NCBI GenBank assembly: GCA_033085395.1 | Contig: JANQBS010000052.1 | Span: forward strand, 1 to 64,000 | DNA length: 64,000 nt | Source of the DNA: Xanthoparmelia taractica | Taxonomy: Eukaryota > Ascomycota > Lecanoromycetes > Lecanorales > Parmeliaceae | Direction of reading: 5' to 3' | Shown here: in pieces, positions 33,840 to 46,600 of the stretch | Layout: every line of letters starts with the position of its first letter | How positions within the stretch are numbered: the stretch's first letter is position 1 | Position numbers and translations under genes: made by a program | The notes under the pieces: model-generated | What the model saw: only the letters and a program-made list of their open reading frames with translations | Database searches by the model: none | Told to the model about the DNA's origin: nothing

Positions 33840-34140
33840 TGTGCTGAATGACCTGAAGGCTCTGTTAAGAAGTTCCAATGTTTGTCCGAGATAATGCCTC
33901 ACTAGATGCCGTAAATATATAAGGCTGACATCTAAACCTCGGCAAACAGCTTCCCCAGATTTGTTGAACAACAACATCTACTGCGCAGCGGTCCATTGCG
34001 ATAAGCAGAACGATGCACCTACGCTTCAATGGATCTCTACCAGTTCCTCCCTGATTAGTATCCACAACCCAGCACCCAACCGCTTCTAAACTTCAGGGCA
34101 TCAAAAGCGCAACATCCCACCCCCTCCCCGCATCCCAACC
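33840..34140. other. Divergent spacer between PET100 and the enoyl-CoA isomerase gene
   Basis: 301 bp between opposite start codons, so it presumably holds both promoters. C-rich DNA lies directly before the ATG at 34141. No TATA box seen. Confidence 0.4.
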
Positions 34141-34968
34141 ATGCCTCTCCCACCAGACCCCCGCCTCACCCTAGACACCGACGGAAAAATCGCCCGTATC
34201 ACAATCAACATCCCCGAAAAACTCGGCGCCCTAACCCAAGACCTCTACTACCGCCTCGCCTGCCTTCTGCGCGAAATATCCACCCGCAACGACATCTTCA
34301 TCACCCTCCTCACAGGCACAGGCCGCTACTTCTCCGCCGGCGCCGACGTCTCGGTCCGTCCCGGGCCCGACAACGACGACGCCAACGACATCCGCCGCGC
34401 GAGCCTGCGCAATTTCGTCTCCAACAACCTGGACGTCGCAAACGCCTTCTACACGCACCCGAAGATCCTCGTCGCGGCGCTCAACGGGCCCGTCGTAGGT
34501 CTCTCCGCGGCGCTGATCGCGCATTCGGATTTCATATACTGCACGCCGCACACGTTTCTGCTTACGCCCTTTACATCGCTCGGACTGGTAGCGGAGGGCG
34601 TGGCCAGCTATGCGTTTGTGCGGCGCCTGGGCATCAGCAAGGCGAACGAGGCGCTGATTATGAGCAAGCGGATCAGCGCCGAGGAATTGTTACAGACGGG
34701 ATTCGTGAACAAGATTTTCGACACGGGCAAAGATGAGCATGAGAGGTTCTTGGCTGAGGTGATGAAGGAGGTGCAGGAGCGGCTGGGGAGCCATTTGAGC
34801 AGCGAGAGTTTGGTGAAGGTTAAGGAGCTGATTCGGAGGCCGGAGCGGCAGGGTTTAGACTCGCAGAATGTGGCGGAGGTGTTGGGGGGGTTGGAACGGT
34901 TTGCTGCTGGGGTTCCTCAGGAGGAGTTTCGCAAGATTGCCAGTGGGGAGAAACGGCATAAGTTGTGA
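34141..34968 (+). CDS. ECI1: Peroxisomal enoyl-CoA hydratase/isomerase (Eci1-like)
   Basis: A single exon of 275 residues with the crotonase fold. The two oxyanion-hole segments are FSAGADVS (about 68-75) and NGPVVGLSAALIAHSDF (about 120-136), and FTSLGLVAEGVASYAFVRRLG holds the position of the catalytic glutamate in the isomerase branch. It probably shifts delta3 double bonds to delta2 during beta-oxidation of unsaturated fatty acids; a hydratase role cannot be excluded. The C-terminus RHKL is a plausible PTS1 peroxisome signal, similar to the HRL end known from yeast Eci1. The coding sequence is strikingly G/C-rich in codon third positions compared with its neighbours and has no intron. Confidence 0.85.
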   Translation: MPLPPDPRLTLDTDGKIARITINIPEKLGALTQDLYYRLACLLREISTRNDIFITLLTGTGRYFSAGADVSVRPGPDNDDANDIRRASLRNFVSNNLDVANAFYTHPKILVAALNGPVVGLSAALIAHSDFIYCTPHTFLLTPFTSLGLVAEGVASYAFVRRLGISKANEALIMSKRISAEELLQTGFVNKIFDTGKDEHERFLAEVMKEVQERLGSHLSSESLVKVKELIRRPERQGLDSQNVAEVLGGLERFAAGVPQEEFRKIASGEKRHKL

Positions 34969-35196
34969 TTTCGTAGGGGGATTGGTGGGCGGGATACCTA
35001 CCAATGGAGAATGAGATATGAGGTATGAAGCTTTGTTTGGTGTTGGATATGTTAAGACGGAGGAGCTTAGATGGGCCTTTTTCTTTGGGAGCCTTCAGCG
35101 GGCATTATGCTCGTTGCTGCATCGCAAAGCCATTGTACTTTATAAATATGAGAATACTTTCTCTTTGTACATTTTCTGGCTCGAAACCAACTGCAA

Positions 35197-38100
35197 TCAT
35201 CCAATCACCTTCTCAACCACCCACTCCCCTTTCCCATCTCTTTTCTGAACCACTTTCTGCGCCGGCAACGGCCACCCCATGCTTCCCTTCTCGCCGACAA
35301 GCGAAGGTACGACCCAGCACGTCCTCGTCTTACCCTCTCCTTCCTCAATCTTCCCAATCGGCTTCCCATATACCAACAATGGGTTCCCCTTAGCCAATCC
35401 CGCAACCTGCTTCGCCGTCACAGCAGTAAGCGCACGCATCCTCGTCCTTGGCTTTTTAGTTCCTTCAATGGTGGCGGGTGTGCCGCGCTGGAGGTGGCTG
35501 TAGATGATATAGGTGGGCAGATCTTTTGTCGCGAGGTGGGCGAGGACAGAGGAAGGATGTATGAAGACTGCTATGTCGACGATGTCGGTGTCTGGCCTTC
35601 GCTTCGTGTTGATGGGAAAGAGAGGGAGATAGGGAACATCGATAGCTCGGGTCGGTTTACGAGGGAGGTCAGGTGGTGAAGGTGATGCGGAGGCGAGAAT
35701 GGCGATTTGATCGATGAACGCTGCGGCGGTGAATTGCTGGAGAGCTGCAATTTGGGTCTTGGAGGGGGATGGGAGCTTGAGAGATGCATTGGTCGCAATA
35801 AGGGTAGGATTGTTGTTGCGGACGATGCTCATGAGTTGGGAGCAGAGGTTACTAGCTTCGCTGAGGGCTTTGGGGGAGAGGAACATATCCCTGCAAAAGT
35901 CGTCTTTCGAGGGAGCGTGTGCGTAAGCACAGAGAGCGGTAAGTCCTTTCAGTGCATCAGAACTTGAGGAGTGGCGGCTGAGAAGGTGGTGGGCATGATT
36001 GTAAGCGCTTTTTAGCTGGGTTCGGGCTTCCTCTGCCAGACGGTCTTCGATGGTGTGGAAGTCTGGCTGGGGGGGTGAAGAAAGGTTAAGCTGATTTTCT
36101 GGAATGAACATTTCAAGGCTTGCCAGCGCTGAGACGAGAGCGACGGTGTAGGGCATGCAACCGTGTTGGTGGCCGATTGTAAGCATCTTAGAGAAGCGTG
36201 GCGAAAGCGGATAGTTGGAAAGCTCACGTCCAACAGAAGTGATCTTGCCATCACTAGAGACAGCTCCCAGATACGTAAGCAGCTTTTCGGCTTTTACGAG
36301 ACTCTGTCGATCTGGAGGCGTTGGGAACGGGAAGTTCACTACATGCTGCAAGTCCATACTCTTTAGCTGTAGCACCACCCCCTCCACCGGCATTCGCAGT
36401 ATCTCTGGCTCTGTATGCTCTTCAAAGTCTCGCTCGTAGACGGCTGAGGAGTAGAGCCTGTAGCAATGTCCGGGCCCTGTTCTTCCGGCACGTCCTGCAC
36501 GCTGACTGGCACTCGCTTTGCTGATCCAACCAACTTCGAAAATTTGAACGCCAGTCAAGCGATCATACTTCTTCTCTTTCGCCCGACCACAATCGAAAAC
36601 GTAGCGTATTCCTGGGATTGTTAAACTCGTTTCTGCCACGTTGGTGGCTAGTACGATAAGTCTAGAATTCTCAGGCGGTGGTTCGAAGACACGCAGTTGA
36701 TCCTTCGTCTGTAGCTGAGAGTAGAGTGGGAGGATATGGACGTTTGATGATGCTGGCGTGGAATCTTCAACCACGAAATCTTGATCGTCTTCATTATCGA
36801 ACGGATCTCCATCGCTCTCTTCATCATCCTCCAAATCGTCAAACCCCGCAGCGTCGTTCCCTAACTCGAGATCTTCCGACTCGAGAGGCACCTCACTTGC
36901 AGAGATCCGTACCTTAAGATCATTAGATTGGTCTCTTTGCAAGTTTGCGAGAGTCTTGTTGAGACGCTTGGATAGGGCAGTAATCTCATTCTGACCTGTT
37001 AGGAAGACAAGAATCCCCCCTGGCGGAAGTTTCCTGTGACCTTTGCATACTTTTTCAAATGCTTCTTCAAGATAGTCTCTCTGCGTCCTACGTGCAAAGT
37101 GTATAGTAACAGGGTATTGTCGTCCTTCGGCCTGTATTAATGGAGGAGTACTGTTGCGAAAGAGATTCGGATTTCCTAAAAAGTCTGTAACTCTTAAAGT
37201 GGCAGACATGATAACGAGCTTCAATGGCTTGATCTTTTCGTCCTCCTTACTCATCGTAGCCCGCAGATCAACAATCCTACTCACCATCCCAATCAAGATA
37301 TCAGTGTTAGCGCTGCGCTCGTGTGCTTCGTCAATGATGATGACAGAATACTTGAGTAGAGCAAAGTCATTCGCAATCTCTCGGATCAGGATTCCATCAG
37401 TCATGAATTTAATAGCCGTCTTACTACTGACCGAACTATCGAAGCGAATTTGGTAGGAAACCTTTTCTCCCATTCCACCAAGCTCGTCACCAACTCGTTT
37501 TGCCATGCTGACAGCGGCGACCCTTCGAGGTTGGGTGACACCTATCATTCCGGGGTTTGGACTGTCAGGGCTGCCAAAGCCAGCTTCATACAGGAATTGG
37601 GGCACTTGAGTAGTCTTTCCAGATCCTGTTGCTCCCCAAATGACGACCGTGGGATTGTTGTAGATGGCCTCCATAATCTTCTGCTCCTCTCCGACCACTG
37701 GTAGACCTAAGCGAGCTTCTTGTACGTCGAGTGGCCGTTCTACCTTCACGCTAAACGCTTTGCGCTCTGGTGCGCTGTTTGTCACCTCTAGTTCTGGCGG
37801 TAAAGGATCCTGCTCCGGTGCTCTGGGCACATGGATTGCTTGCTCATTGGTAATAGCATCTTGGAAAGTAGTGGACATATCTGCAGTAGGCTTGAAGCCT
37901 AAAGCTTCATTGACTTGACTTGTAGCCCACGCTTTGAATGCAGAAGAGCGTTCTTTGCGCTCTTCGGGGTCGTAGTCGTCATTGCCGCTGTTATCGGTAG
38001 TCACTTCAGAGTCACTAGTCCTTGGTAACTCATCAGAATCTGCAGAATGCTCCTCCTCTGAATCCGTTTGCGATCCCATCGATGCTGTGGGGGAGGACAG

Positions 38101-38828
38101 ACTGTGAGAAGAGGCGTCTGAATCATTATCTGAACTAAATCCCTCCCACGGAAGGTCGATCGCTGCCTTATAGAGAGGTTTGGTCTTCTTCAGACGCTTA
38201 CGCTTTTTAATGACCGGCTTGCCATCAACACCGTTCTCCAATGGTCGTTTCAAACCACTGCCAAATGCTGGCCTTGCAGGAGCTTCGAGTGGAAAGAGAT
38301 GAGTTGCTGTAGGCTCTTGAATATCCGATACCTCAGATTCATCGCTTTGATCATCCTGATCTTCGAACAATAAGCCATGGTTTTTTTCAACGTTCACGCC
38401 TGCTTCGGTCTCCTTCAAAGCTTGCAGAAGAACCTCACGCTTGGCTGGCGCCCCACCCAGACTCCGAGAGCTACGTAGCAAAGAAGTGTCGACTTTTGCG
38501 TTTGCCAATTTCTTGATCAGGTCGAGGTTTTCTTCCTTTCTCAATTTTTTGTCCTGGATGTGCTGTGTCAGTCCTGGCTTATCTAAAGAGGAATGCTACG
38601 CACGATGTATTTGTCGAGTCTTTTCTGCTTCTTGCTGGATACTTTTGACTGTTGCACTCGTAATGCATTTTTCAGGTCCTGCCTTTTCTTCTCCTTTTCT
38701 GTGACAGTAGCAGGAAGAATCTCCGCCGCATTGCTATCATTGCTAATTCGAACCTCCACGTCGTCGCCACCTTGCTCTAACCTTTTCCTTACTTTGTGCT
38801 TACGCTGTCGTGGAACAAATTTGGGCAT
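35197..38828 (-). CDS. ECM16: DEAH-box RNA helicase Dhr1/DHX37 (ribosome biogenesis)
   Basis: Two exons (38828-38604, 38553-35197) joined across a 50-nt phase-0 intron give about 1193 residues. Helicase motifs in order: GATGSGKT (about 382-389), TQPRRVAA, DEAH (about 483-486), SAT (about 525-527), FLTGQNEI, TNVAETSLTIPGI, and QRAGRAGRTGPG, followed by the HA2 and OB-fold regions that end near EKVIG. Dhr1 unwinds U3 snoRNA from pre-18S rRNA in the nucleolus during small-subunit maturation. The N-terminal third is highly charged, with a lysine/arginine patch (KKRKRLKKTK) that could act as a nuclear signal, and the basic start MPKFVPRQRKHKVRKR. An acidic insertion (about 635-670) interrupts the second RecA domain. 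I chose the ATG at 38828 because of that conserved start. Confidence 0.95.
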
Positions 38829-39560
38829 CCTGGCTATAGGATGGGGTAACGTACAGGTTTTAGATTCGCCCAAAGTTTCTTCGACATCAAATCTCGAATT
38901 GGTATGGACACACAAGCTAGTCCGGTTTTATCAAACTATCGCCACTCTTCCAGCGCTGAAGTCACTCTGATTGGCTGCGGAAATTGTTTATGGTGGGTAT
39001 ATTGCGGTACAGAGATTTTGGCGTAGAGCCCAGATGGTAGCTACTATTGATATATTAATAGATGGCTGTTGGGAGATCCAAGCGCTTGAGAGGCTACGTG
39101 TAACATGGCAGTCGCATAGGCTACTCTAGGCGTTATCTGTGGTATTGTCTTTGGTTCCAGCTCTTGCGAGCATCGAATCTTTGGATTAAGTGTTTTGAGG
39201 TCGATCTCGAGACAGGGAAGCTGTGCTCTATGGTAGCTAGTCTATTGAAAAGGCCGTCTTTCTCATGTTTCTTCAGTCTTCGTCCTGAGATCCTTTTGCC
39301 TCCTATTCAGACCGTATCTCGGAGAGAGATACTTTCATCAGGATCATATTCACCCCCATGTATGGAACAAAATTTGAGAGAAACCGCACACAACACGCTG
39401 GCGATATTTACCGAGAACAATTTTAAGATTTAGAGAACCTTTCAACCTTCTTTCCACGTCTTCCGTTCCACACCACACCTCTGTAATTGAATTTCCATCT
39501 CAAGCCGATGTAAACACTAATCGAACTTCCCAAAAGCGATCAGACACCGCTGCTGCCGCA
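38829..39560. promoter_or_regulatory. Divergent upstream region of ECM16 and PBA3
   Basis: 732 bp between opposite start codons. I see no coding frame with recognisable content. Pyrimidine-rich stretches precede PBA3 (39430-39500). Promoter role is inferred from orientation. Confidence 0.4.
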
Positions 39561-40087
39561 ATGCCGCTTCCAATGGCACCAGACTCGCCTCAGCTCCCCA
39601 GCATTGCCCCGTCCTACCCAGCCACCACCAAGCAAGCAGCCAGCACCATAGATGGCATAGACACTGATGTCACATCCACAGTCTTTTCCGACAAGATCAT
39701 GATAACAATCACACAAGATGGACGGCTCGCACAATGGGTATAGCCTTAGACGTGTCTTTGTAGCGATCTATAATCCTGACCGTTCCCTAGATCCACGTGC
39801 CTCTAGACTCACCTAATCCAAACTTTGCAGATCAGTACATGCCTTCTGGCAATGATGAAGATGCGCTCTTGCCAATGCCTCATCTATCGCCAAAGACACT
39901 GTTGGGAGGATCTACGTCTGAGAGGGAGACGGTGGGTCAGCTGTACGCTACGCAGATCGCTACGGCGATTATCACGAGGAACCCGGAAGAGAAGAGGACT
40001 GTGTTGGTTGGATTGGGTTTGAGCAAGTTTGAAGCTAGGCGAGAAGTGTTCTATGATATAGTGGATCTTGTGATGAAATGTCTGTGA
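39561..40087 (+). CDS. PBA3: Proteasome assembly chaperone 3 (Pba3/PAC3)
   Basis: Two exons (39561-39737, 39791-40087) give about 157 residues. The beta-strand core SFS-like segments TVFSDKIMITITQDGRLAQWIHVPLDSP and the C-terminal helix ending in EARREVFYDIVDLVMKCL, with VLVGLGLSK before it, match the Pba3/PSMG3 family. Pba3 pairs with Pba4 to promote alpha-ring assembly of the 20S proteasome. The 53-nt intron (39738-39790) begins GTATAG and ends CCCTAG; it joins QW to IHVPL in phase 0. The gene converges with the F-box-like gene, 220 bp apart. The partner Pba4 is not in this window. Confidence 0.82.
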
Positions 40088-40307
40088 CCGCCTGTCACGC
40101 CAGAGAACGCCGAAACATTAGTGTGGTCGTTATTAGAGTCAACCTCACGCACCAAGCATGACATATGACCATGGCCAATATCCTGGCTAACATCCCTGAA
40201 ACAAATGACATTGACCAGGAAAGAAGTCCTGCAAACCCTAACATCTTGGACCTAAGCGTCCAGGTGGCCCGGCTATCCAGTAACATTTCCACCAATATCT
40301 CTTCTGC

Positions 40308-41328
40308 CTATGACAGAGGTGTCTGAAAAGCGGCAAGACGTTTGACCTCAGACTCTGTATCTTCGCCGACTTGCTTTTCTGGTGTGTATTGATGGAGAAA
40401 GGAGCCCGGCGAATACTGTATCTCAGGGTGGTAGGCCTCGAATCGCGAATATACTGGCATCGTACCCATACCAAGCTTGCTGGGCAACTCTCCAAAGCTC
40501 ATGTCCAGGACTCCCTCGTCGCCAGTAATGATGAGTTTCTCCTGGACTTTGATCTTACTCAACGCGGAAGCAAGATCTGAAAGCTGAGTACTGTTTGCGA
40601 AGGTGTAATAGGCGAGTCTGAGGTGTAGTGAGTTGACGGTGATTGGGGAGCGGAGGTTCCGAAGGGCGCATCCAAAGGCGTCGACTCTGTCGTACGCACA
40701 ATTAGGTAATTCCTTATCCCCTAGATCGAAGACCACGTTTGTAAGTATCGAATGAAGTGGACGGTGTCCACAAGCTCCAGAACGGCATTTGAGCGGCCCA
40801 ATACTTGATGCTATGATCTTTAGGTCGTAGCCGAAATTGCGAAAGACAAAGATGTTTCGTTTTCGAAGCTGGAAGTGAGATTCGTGATAAATGCGGTGAC
40901 TGGAATTCACTCATTAACGGGATTTCAGACACTCAGACAGTTTCGTAACTCACTTTACGAGGAGCAGACCGACAGCGATATTAGGCTTATAGGCGGCATT
41001 GGTGAGACATGGAAGGCTAATCTCATGGTCTGTTGCCGACATGGCGAACCCAGTTATCTTGTCCTGGAGTTCAACAGGAAGCCTGTTGAAGGGGAAGATG
41101 CCGTTGGTCTGTTCATTTGCAAAGATAAGTAACCCAGCAAACATCGTTGTTAGAAGGGAGAGGAACGTTGGATTGAGCAATTATGTTGGTTTCTGTTCCC
41201 CTGAAACTTACAGCAGCACGGGTTGAATCCCCGTTGTTGTGGCTGTTAACAGCCAGACCTGGGCGATAAAGAACGACAGCAAGGGAAGATTCCCCGTCAA
41301 TGCCTGCACTGGAGCGGTTGCAAGCCAT
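40308..41328 (-). CDS. F-box-like/2EXR-type fungal protein, unknown function
   Basis: Three exons (41328-41212, 41108-40954, 40899-40308) give about 287 residues. The recognisable part is FPFNRLPVELQDKITGFAM, typical of fungal F-box-like/2EXR proteins, followed by KPNIAVGLLLVNHRIYHES, in which VN is formed by the second splice join; this is the usual place of the conserved VN(K/H)xIxxEA motif. These proteins are abundant in Pezizomycotina and may act as ubiquitin-ligase adaptors, but targets are unknown. Introns are 103 nt (41109-41211) and 54 nt (40900-40953). The first 39 residues are not conserved-looking and the start is tentative. C-terminal half: leucine-rich but without clear repeats. 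Confidence 0.7.
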
Positions 41329-41907
41329 TACTGCAGCTATTTCTCCGGGTAAGCAACCATTGCAATGTGTCGGAGTAGGGGGAAGGAGACTGGGAATAAT
41401 GACTTACGGACAAGATATGAAGCTTTGTTTATGCTTTTGTGAGGGCTACGAGCCAATGAACGGAGCGGTAAAGCGGGTAGAAGACCTTGCAAATAGTGCA
41501 AGAACGGGGCAAAGATAAATGGACGTGAAGGTAGTAAAGGTAAAAGAAAAGAAAAAGGGAGGAAACAGCCAGCCATTATATATCTATAATAACACGCTAA
41601 GGGTATGAACGACAGGGGTACACGGTCATGGCAGGGTTACGTACCTACAGACGGTGGCGTCTGCGGGGCCAAGTGAGGTTGAGCTGCAAGATCATAAGGG
41701 ATATTTGGCGGGTGAACGCTATACAAAGCTGGCTCACTGCCTTGGACCAAACCTCACTTCACGAGACAAGCCCTAGTATGAGCTAATTTCCGGCGGACTA
41801 GTGCCTCGGGTATTGCCTCTCGCCCGGGCTGTAGTTCACAAACAGATACGCTTTCAGCAAATACTAAGACAATTGTCTATCTGCATTAAGGGCGGTGAGC
41901 CCAGGAC
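41329..41907. other. Upstream spacer of the F-box-like gene
   Basis: 579 bp between this gene's start and the TRS120 stop. It contains an A/G-rich run (41528-41560) and no supported coding frame. The sequence 41576-41595 (TTATATATCTATAATAA) could hold TATA-like elements for the minus-strand gene. Confidence 0.4.
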
Positions 41908-44900
41908 TCATACATCGCCTTCAACTTCCTCTCCCTCCTTACGTTCCTCTCCCTCCTCTCCATCCTCATCATCAACCACATCTTCAGCAACAACCGTACA
42001 AGGCTGCTCGCCAAACCACACCCTCCTGCCCCCATCCTCCAGCACTCTCTCCCCCGTAGCAGCCCTCTCCCTCTTCCCATCCCCCTTAGAAACACCCTTG
42101 CCAGCACCCAGACTCCTCACCTCCTCTACCATAACGCCCCACTCGTACCTCCCCCTGCTCAGCACCACAAACCCAGTTCTCACCCTCACCTCCTCTCCAG
42201 GCGGAATCACATCCACGGCCCGCTGTAAGACACCGTTTACCAGTAACCTCTTTTCCAGATCCAACGCGATGCCTGGAGGTTGATTTGCCAAGCTGGGTTG
42301 GAGACGGAGGAGCGGGTGGATTGGAGACGAGGAGCGGTTGCGAAGTGTGGTAGTTACCGAAAGGAAAGTCTGCGTAGGAACGGCAAAGGTCGTCGGATTA
42401 AGCTGTTTGACCTGCATGGATGCAGAGCCGTTGTCTGGTTCAGCGACAGACACAGCCATGCTTATATCCAAGTCCTCGAGCTTCAGCGCAGCAACCATTT
42501 TCGCCGTCAATCGCAAGCCTCTGAGCTCCACCTTCCCTTTCCTTCCCGTGCTTTCGTCTTTCCAAGTAACGTGGAGTTGGGAAAGGACCGCTTCGCGATA
42601 CCAGAAAGCTTCGCACATAGCACGCTCAGCTTCGGGCGTGCTTTTGGTGGAGGAGACGACGAATTGGCGCGCGTTGCGTGGGTTGAGGCAGGGGATTGGG
42701 TCGTGCGCGTTGGGGAGGTAGAGGCGCGGGAGGAAGAGGGGGACGCGGTGCGTTGTGCCAGGGTGGATTGTGCGCGAGTGAGTCTTGGTAGACATGTTTG
42801 AAGGGGTTGAAGTAGTGTTAGAAGATTGGAGTTCAATGGATATGGTAAGTGTGCTTGGCCAGGAGTTGCGGAGGTCGAGGAGGAGCAGGCATTCGGGAGA
42901 TGATGGCGGATGGGAGTGGTCGCGAGATGGAGGAGATGGGTTGTTGACGGTAATCGGATTATTGATCTCGAATGGAGCGCCCTTTGGATCATTTGCTGCG
43001 TGCTCGTTCCTCTGCATATAGTCACTGGGTAAAGGGACAATATCGTTGCGCACGAGACCCACGCTAGCATTGACGGTGACTGTAAGGGGAATGACGAGCT
43101 GTCGGGTGTAGAACTGATCATTAATCTCTGTCTTTGGAGTACCAAGAAAGCCATAGTCGACTTGAATCGTGGCATGTGTGAGTTGAGGCTTTCCCAGTAC
43201 CTCTATCTCAAAGGTGGCTTCACCACCAGGCTCGATCACGAGGTCTCGATCTTTGTCTTTGCGATGCCAGCGGAAGGACTGCTTGTGTGTAGAGGCATGC
43301 TCGAGTTCATAGAGCTCAGCGGGCGAGATATCTTTAGTAGCAAGGGCGGACTGAAGCTGTGACGCTGTCGAGTCGTTGAAGGATATGAGTAACAAGTCCA
43401 CGGGTGTCGTCTGTGATGTGTTCTGGAGTGAGATAGTAAAGATCCTGGTCTCCCCGTCAAGGAGCATGATGGCAGATTGAGGCAATGAGATGGATTCTAA
43501 AATGATATCAGGCTGTGCTCCAGTGACTCTTAAAGCAAGTGTGGTGACAGCAGGCCCTTTTGGGGGAGAACTCTTGCTCTTGATGGTTTTTGAGGCAGTA
43601 GAAATTGATTGCAACTTCTGTGCCGGGCTAACATGCCAGCTTTTGCTGTCTGGCTTCAACGCCCACGGCTCGGTAAAGGTAGGGAACATCCGCTCCCTGC
43701 ACCCTTTCACCTTGGCAAGACATCCAATGATAGACAGCGAGCCGGCTGCTTGCGGAGTACCACTGAGAAGAAGCGTCTGCGTCCTATAAGGTCCTATCAA
43801 TGTAGCTTCTGGGGAGCATATCAGAGGCACACCTTGGGACAGCAGCTTGATGTGCTCTACTAAAACATCAAATTCGTAAAGGTTTTGAACCGTCACTTGG
43901 AAGGATGCTTCTTCCTGTGCCACTAACAGGGGCTCTGCTGCAATTGATGAGCTTTTCAAAAAGGGGTTGTATATGAAAGGGTTCTTCTCCGTCTTTGCTT
44001 CGATCGTTTCAACAAGTTGCAGCTCCGACTTGGCATGTGGCACCAGGGCCCTCGATCGACTAGTCTCTACGACTTCCACGCCTCTTACAAGGAATTCGTC
44101 CCAATAATCTGCTTCTGGATGCTGGAGGCCGATATGTCGCGCCGCACTCAGAGTCCGAGAGATGTTGTTGGCAAGCCGTACCTGTTCTTCGACTGGCAAG
44201 TCTGGTGAGCCATCACTGCTGTCCGGTCCTGGGGCTATGCCACTGCCCCCTGTACGTAGTAGCTCTGCAGAGTATTGAATAGCGCCTTCAAGGTCTGGCA
44301 AGGCCTCACATATATTGATGCAAGATCTCAAGATTTCTAGTTTCAGCTCCCGGGAACCACTGGCATTGAATGACGCTTGCTGAACTGCACGTGCAATGAA
44401 GGCTTCTTTTGCTTCGGTCTGTTTTGGACTTGATGTTGTCGACTGCTCATCTTCTCCCTCGTGCTTGAAACTAACAACAGGCTCAAGAGGTAAAATGCCA
44501 TAACTTTGGCAGAGAAGCGAAAGAAAATGCCGCAACCCTTGTCCGGAGTGATCACTAGCACTGCTACTGTTCTGAGAGGGTGTAGCTCGGACCGATACAT
44601 TAAGAGAGGCAAGGCTCGCTGCAGGATGGACGCCCATTTCAGCGGCACCATCTTTTCGCGCTTGGACAAGCGCAGGCAGAAGAGTAGATAGGAGTTCTTT
44701 CAGTATGATAGCCTTCTTGCGATGGTAGCCTAGCTCTGATAGGACTGAGGCAATGCCCGCGAGAATCGTTGTATGATCTGCAATCGGTAGCAACGAATCT
44801 GCTAGAGGTGATGGGTATGCTCGAAATGCTAGTGCGGCGAGCTCTGGCTTCGTTGAAATATTTGCGACATCTGGCCTCTCTGTTTCTGCTTTACATAGCT

Positions 44901-46600
44901 CTGTATTAAGCACTAAGTGTTGGAGAACGCTGTCATCTAGCCTGCCAGCCGAGAGATGAACGACACTGAGTAGCTTCGCAAAGCGGATGGCAGACTGGGA
45001 GAAGGCGAGAGGGGGAAGCTTGTCGTCTGTGAAAGTCCACGCCCGAGAGTAGAGGTTCAAAATGTTGTTAGTCAGATCCGGTAGAAGGCTAGCAAGGGAT
45101 TGAAGACATGCAGCGCGACTCTCTGGGTCAAATGACTTTCTCCCACCTATCTCAGCGAGGTTGTCAGATTGCTTGTACTTGGATGATTTCGATGAGCTCG
45201 ACCCAGGTCTCTCAGAGCCTGGGTACAAGGTATCGGGAATCTGGACACCTCAGCCTCACGTCACACGAAAAGGTCGTGTTCAAAGAGATTGGTTCGATCT
45301 ATTTGGTGGAAGCTTACACGAAAGTCCATTCCTGCCCAAGCAAACATCAAAAGACAGACCAAGATGTAATCCAAAGCTTTTGCATGCCACAGGTAATCAC
45401 CGCTAGCTCTCGCGATTGTAGCACTCTGCACCAGTTCCTTCACGGCATCAGGCCACCGTCCGGCCAATAAGTAGATAGCACCAATGACAATACCTATGCG
45501 GCCTCTGCCTCTATTCCTCTCCCTTTCGCCAAGACTCCCGGCGCCGAAACCGCTTGCAGAGGCTCTATCTCGACTCTCCGCCCTTGCTCTTTCGGTGCCT
45601 ATCTCTCTTGGTGGTGACTTGGCTGCAGAAACCCCAGTCTCTCCATTGGTACTTGGTGGTGGTGTGTTTCTCCCGCCAAGAGGAGACGTGGCTCGACTGT
45701 CTGGAGCAGAGTATCGCGAACCCTTTTCTGAAGTAACACGAGCAGGCATTGACATACGATGATTCGAGTCCGAATTCTCACCAGCAGGAGACAATGACCT
45801 TGAGCTAACGCCGGAGCTGGCCCTGGACAAATGACCCATGTGTGGTGGTAAGGCAGACGCAACTCCGTTAATAGTCGGTTGCGAAGAAATTCTGGGAGAG
45901 TCTATGGACGATAAAGCTTGGAGTGATTTCGCATACGGCGCCATTTCAGCTAGGAGGCGGGATGTCATATCGCACATGACTGTCTTGACGGTCGTGGTTC
46001 GAGATTTTGCCAGCGGCGGCACGGGATAGACCCCTTGTGGAAGTGAAGATTCTTCGTGATCGAATATAAGGACTTGATGCACTAGAGCCCTGGGATACTC
46101 TTGACCCAGGTTATTGAGATCAATTGAAAGGGACCCAAAGCCAGACTCGTCTCTGTGGTCATGTCCAAATCTTGATTCTGCTCCATTTTCTTGTGCATGG
46201 CCGTCCGTTTGTGATTGTTCAGATGCATATTCAAGTCCGTCCGCTATCCCCAACACAACTAAAGGCTCTCTGTAAACTTCGAATGGTGTTAAGGCCATGT
46301 GGGAAGACGGAGGAAGGGAGGTCGACAGATCGTAGAGAATACGTCCTTCTGGAAATGCGAGTGGAGAGAACATGGCTATCGAAAGGATCAACTAGTAATT
46401 TCGGGCACAGAAGTCTAGCAAAGATTTCTCTTACTTCTATGCGGCCTGCTGTCGGGACTGACATCTCCCAGTCGAACCACATTGACTTGCTGCAACCTCT
46501 CCACAAAGCTGGTAAACCGTGACTGCCTGACATTACCGACTGGAATCAGTAAGACTCTTATGCGCGCCGGGACAACGATAGACAACGGATCCAGGCTCAT
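41908..46600 (-). CDS. TRS120: TRAPP II complex subunit Trs120 (TRAPPC9)
   Basis: Three exons (46600-46435, 46375-45318, 45240-41908) give about 1518 residues. The start MSLDPLSIVVPARIRVLLIPVG, the segment MFSPLAFPEGRILYDLSTSLPP, and GDYLWHAKALDYILVCLLMFAWAGMDF are hallmarks of Trs120. With Trs130 and Trs65 it makes the TRAPP II complex, a nucleotide-exchange factor for Ypt31/Rab11 at the late Golgi. A Ser/Pro/Arg-rich insertion (residues about 215-320) is probably disordered. The C-terminal half is built of immunoglobulin-like beta domains. Introns are 59 nt (46376-46434) and 77 nt (45241-45317); the latter joins MDFR to IPDTLYPG using GTAAGC and CAG. The gene diverges from the DUF3684 gene. 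Confidence 0.93.
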
